Notes: generated by a model not told the origin, from the letters alone. Shown: positions 43,748 to 55,923, numbered from the stretch's first letter. The stretch: DNA of 64,000 nucleotides from Panopea generosa (GCA_029582155.1 CM055898.1:24310839-24374838), one strand, 5' to 3'. A program made the numbers and translations.

Positions 43748-44876
43748 CCATAAATTTGATCTAAATATGACATGCTCCAGCCATAAACTTAATCCAGATA
43801 TGACAGGTTCTGGCCATAAACTTGATCAAGATATGACAGGATTAGCCATAAACTTACTCTAGATATGACAGGTTCTAGCCATAAACTTGATCAAGATATG
43901 ACAGGTTCTAGCCATAAACTTACTCCAGATATGACAGGTTCAAGCCATAAACTTACTCCAGATATGACAGGTTCTAGCCATAAAATTACTAAAGATATGA
44001 CAGGTTCTTACCATAAACTTATTTTAGATATGATAGGTTCTAGCCATAAACTTACTCTAGATATGACAGGTTCTAGCCATAAACTTGATCAAAATATGAC
44101 AGGTTCTAGCCATAAACCTACTCTAGATATGACAGGTTCTTGCCATAAACCTACTCAAGATAAGACAGGTTCTAGCCATAAACTTGATCAAGATATGACA
44201 GGTTCTAGCCATAAACTTACTCTAGATATGACAGGTTCTAGCCGTAAAGTTACTCCAGATATGACAGGTTCTAGCCATAAACTTGATCAAGATATGACAG
44301 GTTCTAGCCATTAACTTACTCCAGATATGACAGGTTCTAGCCATAAATATACCTCAGATATGACAGGTTCTAGCCATAAATATATCTCAGATATGACAGG
44401 TTCTAGCAATAAACTTACTCCAGATAAGACAGGTTCTACCCATAAATTTACTCTAGATATGACAGGTTCTAGTCACAAACTTACTCCAGATATGACAGGT
44501 TCTAGCCATAAATATACTCCAAATATGACACGTTCTAGCAATAAACTTACTCTAGATATGTCAGGTTCTAGCCATAGACTTACTCCAGATATGACAGGTT
44601 CTAGCCATAAATTTATTTTAGATATGACAAGTTCTAGCCATAAACTTACTCTAGATATGACAGGTACTAGCCATAAACTTGATCAAAATATGACAGGTTC
44701 TAGCCATAAACCTACTCTAGATATGACAGGTTCTAGCCATAAACTTGATCAAGATATGACAGGTTCTAGCCATAAGCTTACTCTAGATATGACAGGTTCT
44801 AGCCATAAAATTAGTCAAGATATGACAGGTTCTAGCCATAAACTTACTCCAGATATGACAGGCTCTAGCCATTAAC
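43748..44876. repeat. 33-bp minisatellite (~34 copies)
   Basis: The unit is ATGACAGGTTCTAGCCATAA plus ACTTACTCCAGAT, with a recurring ACTTGATCAAGAT variant. The plus strand stays open for 149 and 182 codons (11-residue repeats rich in T, G, S, H and K), split by one TAA at ~44312. The frame is open only because 33 is a multiple of three, and there is no flanking coding context. Confidence 0.9.
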
Positions 44877-45422
44877 TTAAACGCATTTTTTAACTTGACC
44901 TAAATATATATTTCAACTTCCCCCATGTGATCGCCATTTGATAAAATGGCGACAAAAGCAGACGAAGACATTTCAAATCATAAATTTTAAATTTTGGGTA
45001 CAAAAATGAGGGGTTAATTTTAATGACCATAATTTGGTAATAGAGTTTTAAGTTAAATTTTCAACTATCCATAAACATTTTGATAACTTACCTCCTTAGA
45101 ATATATTTAAAACAATTTGACAGGTTTTCATGATTGAGTAACTTTGTAGTAAACTGTGACGTAATTATGGCTCGTGCACTGTGAAATCTTGTGAGAATAG
45201 CGAGGAAATAAAAATGGCCTTGAACTAAGGTAAAATGTCTCAATTTAAACGCATTCTACAATATATTCATGCACAGTTTCAACGTATTTGAATTAAATAT
45301 TATATACCAAGCATCGCTTTTATTTCATTTATTCTCCCGCATAATTGTACTTACACTTACACATATGTATACAGGCTATTGTTTATAGACATACCATTAG
45401 TGAAGAAATGGAGATAACGTGA
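44877..45422. other. Non-coding stretch with a small perfect hairpin
   Basis: TCGCCATTTGATAAAATGGC plus GA (44931-44952) is a perfect 9-bp stem with a 4-base loop. TTAAACGCATT occurs at both ~44877 and ~45244, each followed by TTTCAAC, hinting at an old duplication or element. No gene seen. Confidence 0.45.
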
Positions 45423-45423
45423 A

Positions 45424-45515
45424 AACATGTTAAACCTCTATAAACTGGAATTCTCTCTAAACCAGACTTTTTGTTCAGTCCCAACTTTGTCCAGTTTAGA
45501 GAGGTTTCATTGTAT
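45424..45515. mobile_element. Short palindromic MITE with AAACCTCTNTAAACTGG ends
   Basis: The left arm AAACCTCTATAAACTGG and right arm CCAGTTTAGAGAGGTTT are inverted copies with one mismatch, and the right end runs to TCATTGTA. Ends of the type CAGTGAAACCTCTCTAAAC are known from pogo/Tigger-like and other Tc1/mariner MITEs. The outermost bases on the left are eroded. Confidence 0.65.
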
Positions 45516-46055
45516 TTTATTATTAGAATTGAAATTCAGTTACAATTTCACTATTCCTCTAGTATGAGCGATCAACGCTCCATTCACTGCATGACCACCC
45601 AGTTTATATATTTTTACTCTGCTTAAAGAAATAATCATGTGTTACATAATAGTTATGTAGATGAATTATTCAGACATGTGTCACATATGGTACAGTGACA
45701 TAATTCAATTATTTAGAAGTCAATTTGTCACCATTGTTCCCCTAGACTTTGTATATGACTGGCTGAATTTTCTTCCTTCATTCTTGCAATATTCAACTCT
45801 TCATTTCAACAAGAATTCAGCAATCATGTGTGATTTATCTAATATTTTGTCTGGCCTGATTGATAAGGTCAGGATCATCATTAATCTAGTCGTCCTAGAC
45901 AACATGTTTCCTTGGCCTCGGATTCCCTAGTTTAGATGCCTGAGAAATCGCCTGGTTGTTCCTCTTTCAATCCTTACATCTTTTTTTATAATCTTGTTTT
46001 TACTCTTGATTTTCTTTCTGTAGCATCAAGATGTTTACTTTCATATTATTTTTGA
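45516..46055. other. Non-coding stretch, nothing recognised
   Basis: An 89-codon ORF has no motif. No repeat recognised. Confidence 0.35.
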
Positions 46056-46057
46056 TT

Positions 46058-46817
46058 TTTAATAAAAGTTGATTGTTTAGTTTTCAATAAAAGTTGATTG
46101 TTTAGTTTTCAATAAAAGTTAATTGTTTAGTTTTCAATAAAAGTTGATTGTTTAGTTTTCAATAAAAGTTAATTGTTTAGTTTTCAATAAAAGTTGATTG
46201 TTTAGTTTTCAATAAAAGTTGATTGTACAGTTTACAATAAAAGTTGATTGTTTAGTTTTCAATAGAAGTTGACTGTTAGTTTTCAATAAAAGTTGGTTGT
46301 TAAGTTTTCAGTAAAAGTTCAGTAAAAGTTGATTGTTTAGTTTTCAATAAGAGTTGATTGTTTAGTTTTCAATACAATGTTGATTGTTAAGTTTTCAGTA
46401 AAAGTTGATTGTTTAGTTTTCAGTAAAAGTTAATTGTTTAGTTTTCAATAAAAGTTGATTGTTTAGTTTGCAATACAAGTTGATTGTTTAGTTTTCAATA
46501 AAAGTTGACTGTTAGTTTTCAGTAATAGTTGATTGTTATAAGGTTTCAGTAAAAGTTCAGTAAAAGTTGATTGTTTAGTTTTCAATAAAAGTTGATTGTT
46601 TAGTTTTAATAAAAGTTGGTTGTTTAGTTTTCAGTAAAAGTTGATTGTTTAGTTTTCAATAAAAGTTGATTGTTTAGTTTTCAGTAAAAGTTGATTGCTT
46701 AGTTTTCAGTAAAAGTTAATTGTTTAGTTTTCAATAAAAGTTGATTGTTTAGTTTTCAATAAAAGTTGGTTGTTAAGTTTTCAGTAAAAGTTGATTGTTA
46801 AGTTTTCAGTAAAGTTG
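46058..46817. repeat. 25-bp minisatellite (~30 copies)
   Basis: The unit is AGTTGATTGTTTAGTTTTCA plus ATAAA. A variant block, GTTTTCAGTAAAAGTTCAG followed by TAAAAGTTGATTG, occurs at ~46306 and ~46544, which suggests block duplication of about 238 bp. Strong A/T strand asymmetry within the unit. Confidence 0.9.
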
Positions 46818-47488
46818 ACATTTGGGTTCCATAACTTAATGACTCTAGCTTAATGACATGTTTGTTGGGTTTGGGCGAGTACAATCAGACTCGGGTTTGG
46901 ATCTGTCATGGACTTAGAACAAAGTTCATGACAAATTGACCCAGTCTGGTTGCAGGTGCACAAAACCTTGCTCTTCCTATGTCGTCACATCATACATGAG
47001 ACTTGGTACATAAAGGTAGCCCAGACTGTGGCCATTAATACTCATATACGTTACGGAGAGAGCTAACTGGGAGTAATCTATATGAGTGAGGATTAATACA
47101 AAATTGGCAATGCAAGTGACATTAGCACAAGTATTGTAACTCTTATGTCAGTAAACTGATACTACTAATTAGAAAATTAAACATTTTGCCGTCACACAGT
47201 TTTAACCAAAAGAAATGAGATTATGTCTATTTTTCTTTTAGAACGTCATTTTCATTTCGGATTTACTTAATTATTCATAAAATTAACTATATGACCTATA
47301 AAAGTTTGTTGTGAGAGCTATTAAGTATCACTTAATTATCACAAATAGAGGTCTTTCAGAGTTTAATAGCTCTTTTATTGCACAAAATGCATTAATAATG
47401 TATACCTACATTCATATTTGCAGAGCTTATTTTAGCCCAACGTCTTGCTTGTAATGCTATCTTAAGGCTATGGTTCCAGCGCTTTAAG
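46818..47488. other. Non-coding stretch, nothing recognised
   Basis: No features found. Confidence 0.4.
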
Positions 47489-47489
47489 C

Positions 47490-47645
47490 GGAACGGTATA
47501 TTAGTGAATTGGTTTAAGTGTTTGATACTCACGACAGAAGTTGTGAGTTCAATCCCCGCTGATGTCTTTCCATGGCATGACCTTTAAAACACAACACTCA
47601 GTACTGGTTTTACCCAGGAAAACAAATTTGAGAGTAATTGACCTG
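47490..47645 (+). mobile_element. SINE, family E/A-like (decayed)
   Basis: TTTGATACTCACGACAGAAG, B box GAGTTCAATCCCC, AACACTCAGTACTGGTTTTAC and CCAGGAAAACAAATTTGAGAG. The A box is gone. Confidence 0.65.
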
Positions 47646-47649
47646 ATAC

Positions 47650-47840
47650 GAGAATGACTACCGCTCTTCGCACTGACCACAAATCATTGTCCAAGTAAAT
47701 ACAATGTAGAGTTAATTTATATATCATCAGCTTTTCTAAGAAAAAAAGTGAAATAGAAAGCAATATTGATCGCTGATTGGACTGTTGAGTTGTTTGATTG
47801 ACAGCCCATGTCAGGCCAATTAGTATATTTTAGCTATAAG
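47650..47840 (-). repeat. Single-unit relative of the 40-bp array's parent repeat
   Basis: On the minus strand: GGCCTGACATGGGCTGTC, AATCAAACAACTCAACAG, CCAATCAGCGATCAATATTG, then CTCTACATTGTATTTACTTG. The order matches the left flank and first unit of the array at 39.4 kb, but the 40-bp unit occurs only about once. It marks the pre-expansion state. The element's class is unknown. Confidence 0.75.
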
Positions 47841-47849
47841 AAATCAAAC

Positions 47850-48212
47850 TTGAAACCAACAGTTATTTTGTAACAAACACTAACATCTTCAGACTGATTA
47901 ATTATGTGTCCCTATAATTAATAAACTAGTAATCAAGGTCATCAATCAAGTCAGTGTCAGAACATTTTTGATATCTTCTGATCATCCGTATTTACTAATT
48001 ATCCTCCACTGTTAGTCAGACCAGTCCGAGGCTTTGCAGAGAGTCTTCAATCATCAAAAATATGACAAATATTCCATCCCTTTTACATCTATAACACTTA
48101 CTGATTTTCTCCTATTTGTGGATTTGGAATATTCTGGTATCATTAGAAAGAATAATTAATAAAGTTGTACTGACTGATTACAGAACTGTGGTTAGACTGA
48201 TTTATTTGCAGG
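47850..48212. other. Non-coding stretch, nothing recognised
   Basis: No features found. Confidence 0.4.
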
Positions 48213-48214
48213 AG

Positions 48215-48425
48215 CTAACACGCAGGTTTATTGGTTAACCAGTGTGGTAAAACACAGGTTAATTGGTTAACCAGTACAGTAACACACATGTTAATTGGTT
48301 ACCAGGACAGTTAAACATAGGTTAATTGGTTAACAATTACATGAGTAACACACAGGTTACTTGATTACAGGGACAGTAACACACACGTTAATTGGTTACA
48401 GGGACAGTAACACACAGGTTGATTG
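48215..48425. repeat. ~33-bp tandem repeat (6-7 copies)
   Basis: Unit words are ACACAGGTTAATTGGTTAAC and CAGGGACAGTA, with variable length. Decayed at the left. Confidence 0.8.
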
Positions 48426-48487
48426 ATCTTGGTCTATATTGTTTATAAATGGTATAATTGGAATGAACCTATGTCAGTTATCATTGT

Positions 48488-48775
48488 CACTATGCCTGAC
48501 CTGGTTAGCTCCCTTGGTCCACTCCAATAAGGTGTCTGACTATCAATCCAGGGGTCTTGAATTCGAATCCCTGCCCAGACACAGTCTCTGTTATGATTCA
48601 TATACAACATTGCATCTCTCACCACTGATACAAGTGGGAAAGTTATCAGTTACTTGGGGGTATGCTCGAGTACTGGTAAACCTTCTAGGATCCCAGGAAA
48701 GAGTGGTTAGGTTAACTGTTAGTCCTTGATGGCATGAAAATGACACTAAATTTTTAAAGGTTTTTGCTGAGGGAT
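48488..48775 (+). mobile_element. tRNA-derived SINE, family C (complete)
   Basis: GACCTGGTTAGCTCCCTTGG head, GGTGTCTGACTATCAATCC, B box GAATTCGAATCCC, AAGTGGGAAAGTTATCAG, TATGCTCGAGTACTGG, TCTAGGATCCCAGGAAAG and CCTTGATGGCATGAAAATG. A useful reference for the single-copy state of the 42-bp segment. The ORFs on both strands here are SINE read-throughs. Confidence 0.85.
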
Positions 48776-48820
48776 GTTGTTTTTAATTTTTAAAGGTTTT
48801 TGCTGAGGGATGTTGTTTTT
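48749..48820. repeat. 36-bp exact duplication at a SINE 3' end
   Basis: AATTTTTAAAGGTTTTTGC and TGAGGGATGTTGTTTTT occur twice in tandem with no visible differences, directly after the SINE tail. Confidence 0.85.
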
Positions 48821-48999
48821 ACTTGGATTAATTTTTGGGTCTTCCTATACCAAAAAAATAAATAAAGTTGTTTCTTGGATATGGCATTGTAACCCACATC
48901 CAAAAAATAATAATGATTTAAAATGGCACATGGAAAATTTGAAATCTTTGTTCACTTATCAACTTGATATTTACACCTAGGTATAATCATGTGATGGTG

Positions 49000-49229
49000 T
49001 TAACCCTTTACTCTATAGATACGTGTTTTCCTGCACCAATCACAGAAAGCCTTTGACAACAGTGCAGGAAGAGTTCAGATTGCTCGTAATGAGCAATCTG
49101 AACACTTCCTGCACTGTTTTCCACTCTGTCAGTTAATAAAAACATAATTCACCCATTGCTGATACGTGGTGAATTAATGCTTTCAGTATTAGAGGTGTCC
49201 AAAGGCGTCTATATGAAGTAATGGGTTAA
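49000..49229 (-). mobile_element. piggyBac-type MITE (second copy, TTAA flanks)
   Basis: TTAA at 49000-49003 and 49226-49229. Ends CCCTTTACTCTATAGATACG and, complemented, CCCATTACTTCATATAGACG. The central hairpin (about 49052-49118) has the same core stem GTTCAGATTGCT / AGCAATCTGAAC as the 6.77 kb copy, and the whole element is in the opposite orientation. It has the GGACACCT motif only once. Confidence 0.85.
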
Positions 49230-50398
49230 TCTCCAAGTGTAAGATAAGAAAATTAATGCAAATTAGTGTTTTGAGAAGTTATCAGTATGCCTGTAAAAAT
49301 TCTTTAAAAAGTACAAAGCTCAATAGAGTTTCTTTGCAATACTTCCTGTTATAATTATTGATGAAATCAAAATATATTTAACGCTTTTTGTTAAAGAATG
49401 CCAAAATATGATGGCCTCTACCATGATCAGAGTTGTTCATTTTTTCAAAATGAAAAGGAAATTGTGCATGTTTTTTTATTTAATATTTACATCATGTTTA
49501 CATAATATATGTCAGAAATTGTGTTAATTAAATGAAGATTTAAAAAAATTTCTGTGTGTAACCTTCATTTAAAAAAAAATTAAAATCTATTTTTTTACAA
49601 AGACTGCAAATAGGCATTTGTCCAACTCTGACTGCAAAACATGTGCACATCTCGTGACGTGTGCAGTTTGAAACTGATTCCACGGCTGCTTCTGTTAATT
49701 TGATATCTCTCTACAATGGTTCTCATGAAAAGTAAAAGAAATAAAGAAAAGAAAATTAAAATTTAAAATGACAAGAATCTTTGTGTTTGCTGCAATGTGC
49801 TGGCATTTTAATGATGGAAGAATCTTTCGTTAACATAAAGATAAACATTAAAGATTTTCATGTCGATAAAAACCCCAAAGATCCACTTTCTAACATCTCG
49901 TTTTACAATACTAAAATGTGCAAGTCTTTCTTTACGACGTAAATATGTAAAACATTATTGCTTTCGTTCATGAAAATGAAATCATCAGCATTTATAAAGG
50001 ACAGAAAGTGGTAATTTGGCAAGAAGCACTTTGATTATGACTTTGGACATTGTTTTGTTAATGGAATGTGTAAGATATTATTTTTTTTTTTTTTAAGTTG
50101 AAAATTTAGTCGAATTTGCAGTTGAAAATTTAGTTCAATTTGCAGTTGAAAACTTAGTCCAATTTGCAGAATGCCAAACTGTATAATATATTAAGGCTAT
50201 AATTTTGAGCTGTGCTCATAAACCAAGTAAACGATCTTAATTTAATAAGAAATAACAATATCATTGTCTTACGATAAACAAGTTTAACAGATGTAAATAA
50301 TTAGTGGCTGGAAGCAAAAATTGACCAGTGTCTTCATGACCGCAATCTTAAGTTTTCACCTCAGCTGATATTGTGTGTAATAGACTTTACTATGCAAC
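49230..50398. other. Non-coding stretch, mostly nothing
   Basis: Contains a 16-base T-run at ~50079 and a three-copy 24-bp repeat (50095-50168: TTGAAAATTTAGTCGAATTTG-type units, given in part). Confidence 0.5.
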
Positions 50399-50400
50399 CA

Positions 50401-50525
50401 TATGACCCCATTAGCTCAGTCAATAAAGTATCTGACTGTCAATCCAGGATTGTGACTTCGAATCTTCACTTGGCCAGAGTCTCTGTGATGATTGATATAC
50501 AACATTGCATCTTATAACCTGTTAT
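50401..50525 (+). mobile_element. SINE 5' fragment, family C
   Basis: GACCCCATTAGCTCAGTCAA, TATCTGACTGTCAATCCAGG, B-box-like ACTTCGAATC, GTCTCTGTGATGATTGATA. Truncated after CATTGCATCTTATAACC. Confidence 0.75.
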
Positions 50526-50561
50526 GTAAGATTTTAACAGTGCTTTGCTAACAAAATTTGC

Positions 50562-50640
50562 AGTGGTGTTTTTGTGATAGAGTGTCTGCCTTGCACGCAA
50601 AAGGTCATAGATTTGATTCCCGGCCCATACATATGATATT
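50562..50640 (+). mobile_element. SINE head fragment, family B-like
   Basis: TGATAGAGTGTCTGCCTTGC, ACGCAAAAGGTCATAG, B-box-like GATTTGATTCCCGGCCC. The body is missing. Confidence 0.55.
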
Positions 50641-52140
50641 TTCAGGACTCAAACCTGTGAATTTAGTAATTTTTTCATGTGAGATTCATGCCTTAAACTG
50701 TGAGTTTTTTTAATGTATATTTTAGCGTGCGAAATTCAATCATTTTTATAAAAATTTACATATGTGGATAAATGGATTTAATTATGAGCATCATAATGAT
50801 GTTTAAAATTAAAACTGAGTATAATTAAGTCACTTACAACATCTAACAGGAAAAGAAGTTTCAAAAACAAATTTTTTCTTTAATTATATCATATTTTATT
50901 TTCATGATTTATGTCATTTTTCTACTTATTTCTACATTGTTTCTATTACATTCAATTCCATACTTTGAGTTTAATTACACACACCAAGGTCCTGTATATA
51001 ATCTTTTTTATAATTCCTTGCACACTCTCTCTCTCTCTGCAGTTTTAAAAAGACACAGAATTGATCAGGATACTTTTGACTGATTATTGATTTTGACACT
51101 CATAGATTGAATAAATTCACTATTCAAAACTGGTAGTTCTGTTGTTGCGGGGATGGTGTATTCTTTAGTCTTTTCCTCAATCTAATTGATAGACAATACT
51201 GGTCTGAGTCATTGGCACAGCTTCAGAACTGAAAAATATAAATTATCAAAAATAAATATTTGTTTTTATCTGCAAATTTTTTACTTGTGGTTTTACATAA
51301 GCTTTTGGTAGTGTCAGGATATGTTACAGGCAGAGTCTGATATTGATTATTTTTATTCATAATCATATGAAATATTAAATAGAAATAATTTTAAGTATTT
51401 TCATTTTTACCATGTTTAAGCATTTCCAGCATCCATTTCAATATGAATGTTTTTTCATCCTGGCCTTGTGTATTCACCTAAAAAATATATATTTATACAC
51501 ACCTTCCAAAACAGGCACTTTATATCTAGTATCTGAACACAGGAACTCCAGGGACCAAAGAACACCTCAACGAACAACAAACGTTAGAAATAATATTACT
51601 ACCTTTGACTCGATACCCTCTCGTCACGTTAAATGGGAATGTGCGTTTCTGTATTGAAACTAGATAAACGAGTAATCATCTTTCCAACAACAACCTGGTA
51701 GAACATAAATAAATCATCTCAGTAAATGCAATGTATATATTGCTTTAAAAATATGAAAACAAAACTTCAAAGACTGACCTACCAACACCAAACATCAATT
51801 CAATGCGTTAATAATCAATTATCAAAATACAATACAAATTGCTTCTATTTGTTTACTTAACAACAATTGCTCCATTTACCAGAACCCCCCTCCCTCGAGG
51901 CATACTGTTGAAGACACATGTTTTGTTTTGCAAATTACCAGGTGCGTGTCTTTTGGTTAACTTGGATTTGTTAAAAAAAAAAAAAATAAGCATAAACAAG
52001 CTAAATGGCGGACATTATTGTAAAACTCTGAAAAAAGTGGTCAACTTCTCTACTTTTGAAATATGGTTTTATTGTGAGATTTTGATCACGACCCGTGAGA
52101 TCGTAAATTGGTAAAAAAAACTGTGAGATTTTGTCTCACG
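50641..52140. other. Non-coding stretch, nothing recognised
   Basis: A (CT)n tract lies near 51022-51040. An 81-codon and a 91-codon ORF have no motifs. A poly(A) run of 15 lies at ~51972. Confidence 0.4.
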
Positions 52141-52144
52141 CTGT

Positions 52145-52412
52145 TAGGTATCACATGTATGCTGGCCGGGTTATACTAAATACTTAAAAGATGGTACTTG
52201 AAGATCCTTTGCTTGGCGCTCAGCAACTAGATAGTTCTAAGGTCTCAGGTCAGCCCCGGTGTCAGTATAATGTGACTGGGTGGGGTATCATACCATATGT
52301 CTACGGTATGATACTCCTGTGTGGCAGCGCTCAGAATAATGTCTCATGTATACACCGTTTTAATACAATTGAAAAATTGACGAAAGCGATGCTAAATATC
52401 ATACAACCTTAA
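52145..52412 (+). mobile_element. SINE, family B, 5'-truncated
   Basis: GGCCGGGTTATACTAAATAC, then GGTGTCAGTATAATGTGACT and GGGTGGGGTATCATACC, and the tail GAAAGCGATGCTAAATATC plus ATACAACC. Only the very end of the tRNA-like head remains. The 73-codon ORF is the SINE body. Confidence 0.8.
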
Positions 52413-52414
52413 CA

Positions 52415-53125
52415 GGCTTAAACATTCTGGAAATAAGATCACTGGCAGAGTGACTCGTATCCCTATCCGTATATAATATCTACAGCAACTATTATTGTCA
52501 CTATTGTCAGTCAACTTTTCTAATTTTAAAAGTGATACATCTCAGACACAGGTAGCTATGGGGCTTTCCAATTTTAGACAAATTAGTCATCTATAGATAC
52601 ATAATTTAAACAGAAGTTGTCGACATTCTTCCTAGAATAGAGCTCTGTAAAATTAAGAAACTTTTTGAAATTTCTCTCAGACTGTATTTAAGGCATCTTA
52701 AATGCACAAGTTTTGAATGCTTTTGATTAATCCCCTAGGCTTCTGGAGGTAGTATTAAGAGTTTTAGGAGTTTTAGTGAGTTGAAATTGGACTTTCACAG
52801 ATTAAAGTTACTCGGGATGGTCCAATGACCACTTGAACGTACAGGTCACTTGCATTATATTATGGAAAACCACTTATATTTAATTTTTACCTGTCATTAT
52901 GATTTAGTCAACTGTTACTATAACTGGACCTGTTCACTTGTATTAGAATGTTCCTGGCATGACATGACTATCATAGTCAATAGATCCGGTGATTGCTCAA
53001 ATTTGAAGAATCAGCTGCTCAGTTTTCTACCACAAATATATTGTGTGTCCGCTATTATCGTATAACTTTATAATAGAAACAAATCAAAATTTGCAGAAAT
53101 GTTTATCTGTTGTACACAAAATTAA
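52415..53125. other. Non-coding stretch, nothing recognised
   Basis: No features found. Confidence 0.4.
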
Positions 53126-53127
53126 GG

Positions 53128-53397
53128 TTCATTCACACTAGATCAAAGACAACTTTGAAGGTCAACCATTCTTGAGAATATTCTTAGACTTGAGCTTGAA
53201 AATCCAAATTTCATCCTCAGATATCTAGTTAATCATGACATATAGAATAATTGTTAGTGTTAATTTGACTATAATACAGTATGTCCCTATAAGCTTGCAA
53301 ATTTTGGTCTCAAAAAACGGTCTCTAAGTGTATTTTTCAAAATTCATTCTTGAGTTCAAGTCTAAGAATATTCTTAAGAACGGTTGGTGAATACCAG
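53128..53397. mobile_element. Foldback MITE, ~270 bp
   Basis: AGAATATTCTTAGACTTGAG (left) pairs with CAAGTCTAAGAATATTCTT (right), with further pairing outward: GGTTCATTCAC at the left end against TTGGTGAATACC at the right. Arms are ~40-50 bp with small gaps. No ORF and no clear target duplication. Confidence 0.65.
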
Positions 53398-53399
53398 TC

Positions 53400-54085
53400 C
53401 AGAAGTTATATCATTGTGTTGCAACTGTTATTGTACAACTTAATGATGGGAATGAGCCAAATTAAACTGAAATTATTTTGACAATAAGTAGATAATGAGA
53501 AGAAGTGATATACAAAAAATGTAAAATAGTTTGTATTACGAGCCGTCACTTCCGTGGTAAAATGTGTTTTATTTCTACATTAATTGTTGGCTTAGCATCT
53601 GTATTCTTTTTTGTACATTGCTATTAGTATAAAATCAATCCCAGTTTCTGGTTCAATTAACAATGGCTGCAGCTGTGTATGTAATGATAATGTTAGATTA
53701 TAGGTCACAATGTGACAGCTGCGCATGCATTTATGTATGTAATAAATGCATATTATGTATGTATCCTTCTGCATAATGAGTGTACTTGGTGAATCAGAAT
53801 ATAGGAATCATTAGTGCAAGGAAATAATTGAGATGATTTCTTATTCTGCTTTTTAACTGTGGAAGAATTTTACTAATAGCCAAGTAACATTATTACGATA
53901 TAATGGTTATCCAAAATGAACATGATAAACGGGGAATGAATTACTGATGAATTCTGCTTAGTGCATATTTAAAAGTGTTTATATTGGAAGGGTTTGCCAT
54001 GATTAAAATAGTTTAGAATTATTAATACTCAATGATGCATATTCAGTTTAATTGTGTGAGAGGGCCATGTTTGTAAATATTGTCA
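53400..54085. other. Non-coding stretch, nothing recognised
   Basis: A short ATGTATGT/GCAT-rich simple tract lies at ~53722-53765. Confidence 0.4.
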
Positions 54086-54087
54086 TA

Positions 54088-54390
54088 TAAACAATGATTG
54101 ATCGAAAGAATATTTAACATCATTTTTATGCCATTGATGGCTAACAGACGTTTTGTTAATCTAACCGCTGTTTCCTGGGAACCTTAAAGGTTAACTAGTA
54201 CTCGAGCACATCTCGCGTCAGCAAATAAATAATAACTTTCCCACTTGAATCAACAATGTGAGATGAATGATAATGAGATGCAATGTTGTATATCATTCAA
54301 TGCTGAGACTGTGGCAGGGCAGGGATTCACACTCGCAACAACTGGATTGATAGTCAGACACACTGTCAACTGAGCTCATTGGGCACGCGT
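54088..54390 (-). mobile_element. tRNA-derived SINE, family C
   Basis: Minus-strand copy, tail GATCGAAAGAATATTTAAC at left, head TCAACTGAGCTCATTGGGC at right. The body carries the complement of TCGAGTACTAGTTAACC and CAAGTGGGAAAGTTATT. The 42-bp segment is single. Confidence 0.8.
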
Positions 54391-55101
54391 CGTATAATCA
54401 AGGGAGGATTTGCAATGATCAAAAGAATATAAATTTGATGTTGACTCAATACTAAATTAATGTTTAATTGAAAGCTACATTGTACAAAAATTCTAGGAAG
54501 GATTTGCAATGAATCAAATAAATATAACAGTTTTTATATCAGCTTCAATACTCCATTGAAGGACGATGTTTTTATACCCCCGACAAACAAAGTTTGAAGG
54601 GGTATATTGGAGTCACCCTGCGGTTGGTCTGTCGGTCTGTCGGTTTGTCGGTCTGTACGTTGCAATTTTCCTTGTCCGGAGCATCACTTGAAAAGTACTG
54701 GATGGAATTTCATCAAACGTCATACAATGGTAGAATATAATGAGAGGAAGTGCAGTGTACAAGAAACATAACTTTATTCTTGCTAATTACAGAGTTATTG
54801 CCCTTTGATATTTTTTCTTGTCCGGAGCATAACTTGAAAAGTACCGGATGGAATTTCATCAAGCTTCATACAATGGTAGAATATAATGAGAGGAAGTGCA
54901 GTGTACAAGAAACATAACTCTATTCTTGCTAATTACAGAGTTATTGCCCTTTGATATATTTCTCTTGTCCGGAGCATTACTTTTAAAGTACTGGATGGAA
55001 TTTCATCAAACTTCATACAATGGTAGAATATAATGAGAGGAAGTGCAGTGTACAGGAAACATAACTCTATTCTTGCTAATTACAGAGTTATTGCCCTTTG
55101 A

Positions 55102-55305
55102 AGTAGCAAAGACTTATTGTTTCTTACTCGATATTACGGCTTTCGTCTTTTGGTACAACAACCTACACATCGTAAAGGCGGTATTCTGGATCTCCTGTTT
55201 GTAAATAGAGATTTTGTCGACAGTGCTTTAGACATTATCCCGACGTACTACAGTGACCATTTCATAGTGTCATTGGCAGTTCCACTCAGAACTATGTTAT
55301 AAAGT
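55102..55305 (+). pseudogene. Fragment of a non-LTR retrotransposon endonuclease domain
   Basis: The reading frame from about 55102 to the stop at 55300-55302 encodes ~66 residues. They contain LLVQQPTHRKGG, ILDLLFVNRD and SDHFIVSL in the order found at the C-terminal part of endonuclease/exonuclease/phosphatase-fold (EEP) domains of LINE-type elements. These have a PT(H/R)...LDL(V/L)F block followed by the SDH motif, whose His is catalytic. The rest of the endonuclease and the reverse transcriptase are absent. The fragment sits exactly where the ACCCCCGAC element's tandem units stop, so it was inserted or captured there. It is a relic, not a functional gene. Confidence 0.7.
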
Positions 55306-55800
55306 GCACTAAACCCACAAGTGCATCGTAGTAACTGTTCCATACTTAATAATAGAGTTCAAGTGTCAAAAATGTAATGAACATATGCTATTTGTTAACA
55401 AACAATGCATAAATGTTCAAAACTTTCAATTGCTCCAAAATCATAGCAGTGTCATTTGTAATGAACTGTATACAAAGACTTTGCCAAATGTTTATAAACT
55501 GTCTTCTTCATAAAAAGCCATCAGTGATAACAGTTTAATAAAGTTCATGAAAGAACCAAGTTAATGAATACATGGAGTTCGTGCAAAGCAGGTTCGATAT
55601 TGTATTCCAAGTGCTCTTGTTTGTTTCTTATCCATAAAATTGTTGTCCCTCAACATAACTCGAAAAAGAATAACATTTATTGATTGCCATGAAAGCTTGT
55701 ACACTGCACAATAATTAAAAAGACCGTTTTTAATTTTAACAAAACCATAAAAAAATTAACAATACAAAAAACTCAATCCATAACATTCTCTTATATTAAG
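55306..55800. other. Rest of the inserted segment, nothing recognised
   Basis: No further retrotransposon frame can be followed. AT-rich with many stops. Confidence 0.4.
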
Positions 55801-55894
55801 TATTTTTTTTGTCTGGAGCATAACTTTAAAACTATTGGATATAATTTAATAAAAAATTTCATACAATGGTAAACCATTTTCTGTCATGGCGGCG

Positions 55895-55923
55895 TTCGGG
55901 GGTGGGGGGGGGGGGGGGGGGGG
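55895..55923 (+). repeat. Poly(G) tract
   Basis: A run of about 23 G preceded by GGGGGT, within the 3' end of the ACCCCCGAC-type element. Probably unstable in length. Confidence 0.9.

Noticed and set aside
43865-44875. Two plus-strand ORFs with T/G/S/H/K-rich 11-residue repeats
   Set aside because: This is the most gene-like array, as only one strand is open, but it has an in-frame stop, no start context, no signal peptide and no neighbouring exon.
45661-45930. 89-codon plus-strand ORF
   Set aside because: Hydrophobic, AT-driven composition and no motif.
51412-51657. 81-codon plus-strand ORF as an exon
   Set aside because: Its C-terminal half looks protein-like in composition, but there is no motif and no supporting context.
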